Positions 42,037 through 45,807 of a stretch of 45,807 nucleotides of DNA are shown here, piece by piece. The position numbers were made by a program, and so were the translations under genes. The DNA is from Thermoplasmata archaeon (lineage in GTDB: Archaea; Thermoplasmatota; Thermoplasmata; Halarchaeoplasmatales; Halarchaeoplasmataceae). The DNA lies in assembly GCA_003551675.1 (NCBI GenBank), contig PUNG01000023.1, positions 1 to 45,807 on the forward strand. The letters are read 5' to 3'. Below the pieces are notes generated by a model. The model did no database searches. It saw nothing but the letters and a program-made list of their open reading frames with translations, and was not told the origin of the DNA. Numbering within the stretch: the first letter of the stretch is position 1; every line of letters begins with the position of its first letter.

Positions 42037-43359
42037 TTATTGAACCTCGAGATCATGGTTCAGCAGCCAGAGCCAAACCGGTAAAACAACTATCTCTTTT
42101 CCATCTAGAACTAGATCATCCTTTTCATTCTCCGTCAGGACCAGACCTTCATCTAGATCGTATTCTTCCATGGCATCCTCCAAGCCCTGAAGCTCCCGTT
42201 CTCTGGTACCTTCTAGAGTTTTCGTCACCTGTATAGCCGATCTGATATCCCTACCCTCTTTTATTATAAAATCACATTCACCATCGTTTTTATGGTAATA
42301 CACTTTCTTTCCCCTCCTCTTCAATTCTATAAAAACGATATTTTCCAGGGCTGGGCCGTATTCCTCAGAAAAATCGAAGCGTACCGCGTTCACGAGACCC
42401 GTGTCTACAGCATAGATCTTTCTTGGATTTCGCATCCTCTTCTTCCTACTCATGGAATATGCCTCCAGCTTGAAGAGGAAAAAGACCTGCTCAGCGTGAT
42501 CTAAATACTTCTTCAAAGTGGCCTTACCTACTCTATGACCTATGGATTTAAGATTGTTCCTAGATCGATTAAGGGTCATCTGGCCAGTGAAATTATCGAG
42601 TCTCATCTTGAGAAAATCTTCCAGGGCCGGTATATTACCGACGTTGAACCTCTCTATAATGTCCTTGTAGTATATGGTCGAAAAATATTCTTGAAGTATT
42701 TTTTTCTTAAGCACTTCTTCTTCCTCTAAAACAATCTCCGGAAAACCACCATCTCTCAAGTACTCATTGAAAAGGGCTTTCATCCTAGATCTTTTTTTTG
42801 TGGAATAGAAGATGTTCCTGTCTTCATAGTCTATATCTATGTCTTTGGTCTTAAGGAACTCTCTGAATGAAAATGGAAAGACCTTCCAGCTCAGCGTTCT
42901 GCCTCTCAGACTCGTGGATAATTCTTTTGACAGCAGTTTCGACGTGGATCCAGTTAGTATGAGTTTTATGTCTTTTTCCTGCTCATCTATCCTTCTACAC
43001 CACTTCTCCCAGTGTTCCATCTCCTGTACCTCGTCTAAAAAGAAATATTTTTTACCTTCTTCCGGATCGAAGAGCTCGTAATATATGTCTAACAACTTGG
43101 TCAATTCATCTCCCTTCATTGGATGCAGTCTTTCGTCCTCGAAGTTTATGTACATTATATTGTCTTCAGGGACTTCGTCCTTCAACCTTTCGATCAATTG
43201 ATAGCAGAGATAGGTTTTTCCAGCTCTCCTGGGGCCTATGATGGTCAGGATCTTATCGTTTTCAAGAAAGACTTTATCGAATTCCCTCTCTATATGCTCT
43301 GGGATCTCGAATTCCTTCCAATCCCCGAGCATATTCTTTAGTTTGTCCTCTGTGCGCAT
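42037..43359 (-). CDS. AAA_14/DUF4143-type ATP-binding protein
   Basis: 'ILTIIGPRRAGKTYLCYQLIERL', 'KYFFLDEVQEMEHWEKWCRRIDEQEKDIKLILTGSTSKLLSKELSTSLRGRTLSWKVFPFSFREFL', 'YAVDTGLVNAVRF', 'ENIVFIELKRRGKKVYYHKNDGECDFIIKEG'. Confidence 0.9.
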   Translation of the reverse strand: MRTEDKLKNMLGDWKEFEIPEHIEREFDKVFLENDKILTIIGPRRAGKTYLCYQLIERLKDEVPEDNIMYINFEDERLHPMKGDELTKLLDIYYELFDPEEGKKYFFLDEVQEMEHWEKWCRRIDEQEKDIKLILTGSTSKLLSKELSTSLRGRTLSWKVFPFSFREFLKTKDIDIDYEDRNIFYSTKKRSRMKALFNEYLRDGGFPEIVLEEEEVLKKKILQEYFSTIYYKDIIERFNVGNIPALEDFLKMRLDNFTGQMTLNRSRNNLKSIGHRVGKATLKKYLDHAEQVFFLFKLEAYSMSRKKRMRNPRKIYAVDTGLVNAVRFDFSEEYGPALENIVFIELKRRGKKVYYHKNDGECDFIIKEGRDIRSAIQVTKTLEGTRERELQGLEDAMEEYDLDEGLVLTENEKDDLVLDGKEIVVLPVWLWLLNHDLEVQ

Positions 43360-43364
43360 ATATT

Positions 43365-43413
43365 GTTCTACTGTTAGAACATTATATATAGTTATCCGTT
43401 CTACCGATAGAAC
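43365..43413. promoter_or_regulatory. Two GTTCTA-N4-TAGAAC palindromes flanking a TATA-like box
   Basis: gttctactgttagaac (43365-43380) and gttctaccgatagaac (43398-43413) flank attatatata (43381-43390), immediately upstream of the ATG at 43359. Confidence 0.75.
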
Positions 43414-43656
43414 ATAATATTTGTTTTTTACGTAGAACGACGTTGCGGACCCGGTTATCGATATTGTGGTGGAGTGTAGATGTGTGGTGTATAAACCGGA
43501 GATGAATAACTATGAAATGCGGTGGAGGGGTAGTGAAAAGGATCTTTCGAATGAAATCGTGTGATCAGGGCATATCTTTCTATTTCATTCTAGTGATCCG
43601 GGGTTTTTACGCTATTTCGTGAGAGGTGCTGCGTTTGAAGGATCGGGAGATCTCGA

Positions 43657-43767
43657 TTATGACGTGCGTCTATTTTTGTTACTGAAATACTTTCTCTCAG
43701 TTTTTTCACCTTCTGAAACGATAACTAGTATACTTTGAGGTTCTCTGGAGCCGATCTCTCTAACCAT
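43657..43767 (-). pseudogene. Truncated RloB-like protein N-terminus
   Basis: Minus ORF MVREIGSREPQSILVIVSEGEKTERKYFSNKNRRTS*, starting 6 bp after the ATPase stop with the ATPase's last codons (ggaggg) as a plausible ribosome-binding site. 'ILVIVSEGEKTERKYF' matches the RloB N-terminal motif. Confidence 0.6.
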
Positions 43768-43773
43768 GATGCT

Positions 43774-45045
43774 TTACCCTCCTTCTTTGAGGATCTTCTC
43801 GTCTCCTAGAAATGGTATTGCACCATACCTTCCCACTAGATAGCCTTTTTCTATATCTTTATCTTTTCTAGGACTGTATTCTACTAAGGAGTATAGATCG
43901 GTGGAACCTTCTTTTGGGTCCATCTCAGTGAACCATATCTGATCTCTTCTGAAAAGATCTTGATCTAATAGGTTGGTGTTATGTGTAGTAAATATAAGTT
44001 GGGCTCCATTTGGATTATCTTCAGGATCGTGGAAAAGTTCAACTATGAATTTGTTCAATGAATGATGGAGTTTTGTATCTAACTCGTCTAACACCAAAAC
44101 TTCTCCATTTTCTAACGCCTTGATTATGGGACCTATCAAGGAGAAAAAACGCTGCGTTCCCTCAGATTCTAAAAAGAAAGGTAAAGTGCCCTCAGTGTCT
44201 TCCAATTCGTGTTTAGTCTGTATCGCCACAGCTTTCAATTCTCCTTCATCCGACAGACCCAATTGTGTGAACTCGAGAGGCAAGTCCTTTATCTCATCGA
44301 CAGGTATCGTTTTAATATCTCCTTCTATACCGGATATGCCAAAATCCGCCACTTTCAATGCTTTTTGTATCCTTTTCTTGGAAGTTTCGTCTCCATCATA
44401 CTTTTTGTAAGTAAATTCAGTGAGCTCTGGATGTTCTCCAGGTCCTATACCGTTCAATATTTCATTGAACCAATCAAAGGCTTTTGTGGTTTTATCGTAA
44501 TCGAATTGAGTGGAACTCGAGAGGTAGAGAACGTTCTTCCTTGTCCTCTTTTTGATCATCTTCTGTTCCTTTTCATCTTTTTTGAATTCGTACTCGTCGG
44601 TGTTTTGTCTTTCGAATATCTGTGATCTTCTTCCTTTAGGGTAATAATACAGATATTCTTCGATCACTTTTTCTTCGGTGTAGGATAAGCCGTAGTTGTA
44701 TCTTATGTTGTCTTGGATGAAGGTTATATCGAATTTTGTAGGTTCGTCAACAAATTCTTTATCGAACCGGAAAGGTTCATGAGAGAGCTTATCCCCTTTT
44801 TGATTCTGGTGAGAACGTTTCACCAGATGTCTAAGTCTCATCAAGGCATCTAACACATTGCTTTTTCCTGAAGAGTTAGCTCCGTATAATGCTGTACTTT
44901 TTAAAAGCTGATACTCTTTATCCGCTTGATCTTTAAGATCGATCAGATTGTAATCTAGGTCGTTTAGAGGAGTTGCTGCTTCCATGCTCAATGTCTGTTT
45001 TTCCTTCAAGGATTTGAAGTTTTCAACACTAAATTCTATCAACAT
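43774..45045 (-). CDS. AAA15/RloA-like (AAA_21) ATPase
   Basis: 'MLIEFSVENFKSLKEKQTLSMEA', 'STALYGANSSGKSNVLDALMRLRHLV', 'VLVLDELDTKLHHSLNKFIVELF', 'QLIFTTHNTNLLD.DLFRRDQIWFTEMD'. Confidence 0.88.
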   Translation of the reverse strand: MLIEFSVENFKSLKEKQTLSMEAATPLNDLDYNLIDLKDQADKEYQLLKSTALYGANSSGKSNVLDALMRLRHLVKRSHQNQKGDKLSHEPFRFDKEFVDEPTKFDITFIQDNIRYNYGLSYTEEKVIEEYLYYYPKGRRSQIFERQNTDEYEFKKDEKEQKMIKKRTRKNVLYLSSSTQFDYDKTTKAFDWFNEILNGIGPGEHPELTEFTYKKYDGDETSKKRIQKALKVADFGISGIEGDIKTIPVDEIKDLPLEFTQLGLSDEGELKAVAIQTKHELEDTEGTLPFFLESEGTQRFFSLIGPIIKALENGEVLVLDELDTKLHHSLNKFIVELFHDPEDNPNGAQLIFTTHNTNLLDQDLFRRDQIWFTEMDPKEGSTDLYSLVEYSPRKDKDIEKGYLVGRYGAIPFLGDEKILKEGG

Positions 45046-45263
45046 ATTTTCCCCATTTTGTTTTTTATCTTTGTTTTTTGTGATTTTTTCTCAATAAACA
45101 CATTTAGTTTTCTATTATTTATAGTTTGTCAAGATGGAAAATAGTTTTGGTGTTTACGCTAGTTAGGATCATGACAAATCACCAGATGATTTTTTATTTT
45201 GTGAAGAATGAAATCGGACTAGATTAAAAGATATTTGAGATTTTTTTGATCTACGTCTTCTTT

Positions 45264-45557
45264 GATTATCATAGACTGTTGATCTGTATGATCTGCGGTT
45301 GATCTGTATGATCTGCGGTTGATCTTGTTATGAGCTACGGTTGGTAACGTTATGATTGTCGGTTGATTTGATTATGATTGTCGGTTGGTAACGACCGTCA
45401 GTCGTAGAGGATTCACCAACCGTCAGTCGTAATAAAAAGGGGTAAAACAACCGTATATCGTAATGGTTTTTGGAGGGAGTTGAAGAAGATTTTTGAATCT
45501 CTGAAGAATAAGATGAACAACCGTCAGTTGGATTATGATATTCGGTTGATGGGAAAA
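45264..45557. repeat. Cluster of degenerate ~20-22 bp repeats with CGGTTG/CAACCG core, both orientations
   Basis: Perfect 20-bp tandem gttgatctgtatgatctgcg at 45278-45317, then diverged 22-bp units (attatgattgtcggttgRt), then inverted copies (caaccgtcagtcgtaat, caaccgtatatcgtaat, caaccgtcagttggattatgatattcggttgat). Confidence 0.8.
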
Positions 45558-45559
45558 GG

Positions 45560-45655
45560 GGTGGAAACCCTCAAAGGTCTGATTTGAACCATTAGACCCT
45601 GACGATATGCTATCGAGGATTAGAAATTTCAATCCCGCAACGGTCTGATTCGGAG
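45560..45655. CRISPR. Degenerate two-repeat CRISPR relic (30-36-30)
   Basis: ggtggaaaccctcaaaGGTCTGATTTGAAC (45560-45589), 36-bp spacer cattagaccctgacgatatgctatcgaggattagaa, ATTTCAATCCCgcaacGGTCTGATTcggag (45626-45655). The halves recombine to an archaeal-type repeat ATTTCAATCCCgcaacGGTCTGATTTGAAC. Confidence 0.55.
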
Positions 45656-45717
45656 GGGTTAGTAAAAATCATTTTCAGGTTGGATTTTGCTGGAAATTGT
45701 TGTGACAACTTAAGAGG

Positions 45718-45807
45718 TCATAAATAATATTCGTGTGCTGCTTTTAGTGTTTCAACAACTTCGTCTAATTTTTGCTCATCAAATTCTTTCAACTTTATTC
45801 TAAAACA
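45718..45807 (-). CDS. 3' end of an unidentified CDS running off the right edge
   Basis: Minus translation ...CFRIKLKEFDEQKLDEVVETLKAAHEYYL* is open to the window end and looks like a protein C-terminus. Confidence 0.4.
   Translation of the reverse strand, partial: CFRIKLKEFDEQKLDEVVETLKAAHEYYL

Noticed and set aside
43440-43560. Short plus-strand reading VIDIVVECRCVVYKPEMNNYEMRWRGSEKDLSNEIV*
   Set aside because: Too short, no recognisable family and no clear start; left unannotated.
45423-45632. Minus-strand 69-aa ORF
   Set aside because: It overlaps the CGGTTG repeat cluster and the CRISPR-like repeats; the composition and repeats argue against coding.

Overview
This is an archaeal (euryarchaeal) window. 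A housekeeping core at about 13.3-34.6 kb carries MscS, a PRC-barrel protein, a GNAT, SRP54, TrpRS, a DUF457 protein, a solo 23S rRNA, two KaiC/RAD55-like ATPases, FEN1, PolD large subunit, cyclic-2,3-DPG synthetase, and a class II ribonucleotide reductase with two inteins. It is flanked on both sides (1-13.2 kb and 34.7-41.7 kb) by large acidic surface proteins built from GLUG, beta-helix, PQQ-propeller, vWA, InlB-B-like and CARDB-like modules. The 23S gene has no adjacent 16S, 5S or tRNA. That arrangement, as in Thermoplasma relatives, hints at Thermoplasmatota, but I cannot prove the lineage. The observations I rate most highly are: (1) four coding disruptions confined to two giant GLUG genes, including a G9 tract at a frame boundary and a TGA where a conserved Trp is expected, while the long housekeeping ORFs are intact; (2) a right-hand accessory end with an AAA ATPase followed by a truncated RloB-like ORF, a previously unlisted two-repeat CRISPR relic (30 bp repeats, 36 bp spacer), and a cluster of about nine CGGTTG-core repeats; (3) twin GTTCTA-N4-TAGAAC palindromes bracketing the TATA-like box of a DUF4143-type ATPase gene; (4) degenerate C-terminal PIP-like motifs on both FEN1 and PolD-L, which are convergent neighbours. 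No clearly new multi-gene system is proven. All homology calls come from sequence reading and memory; no searches were run.
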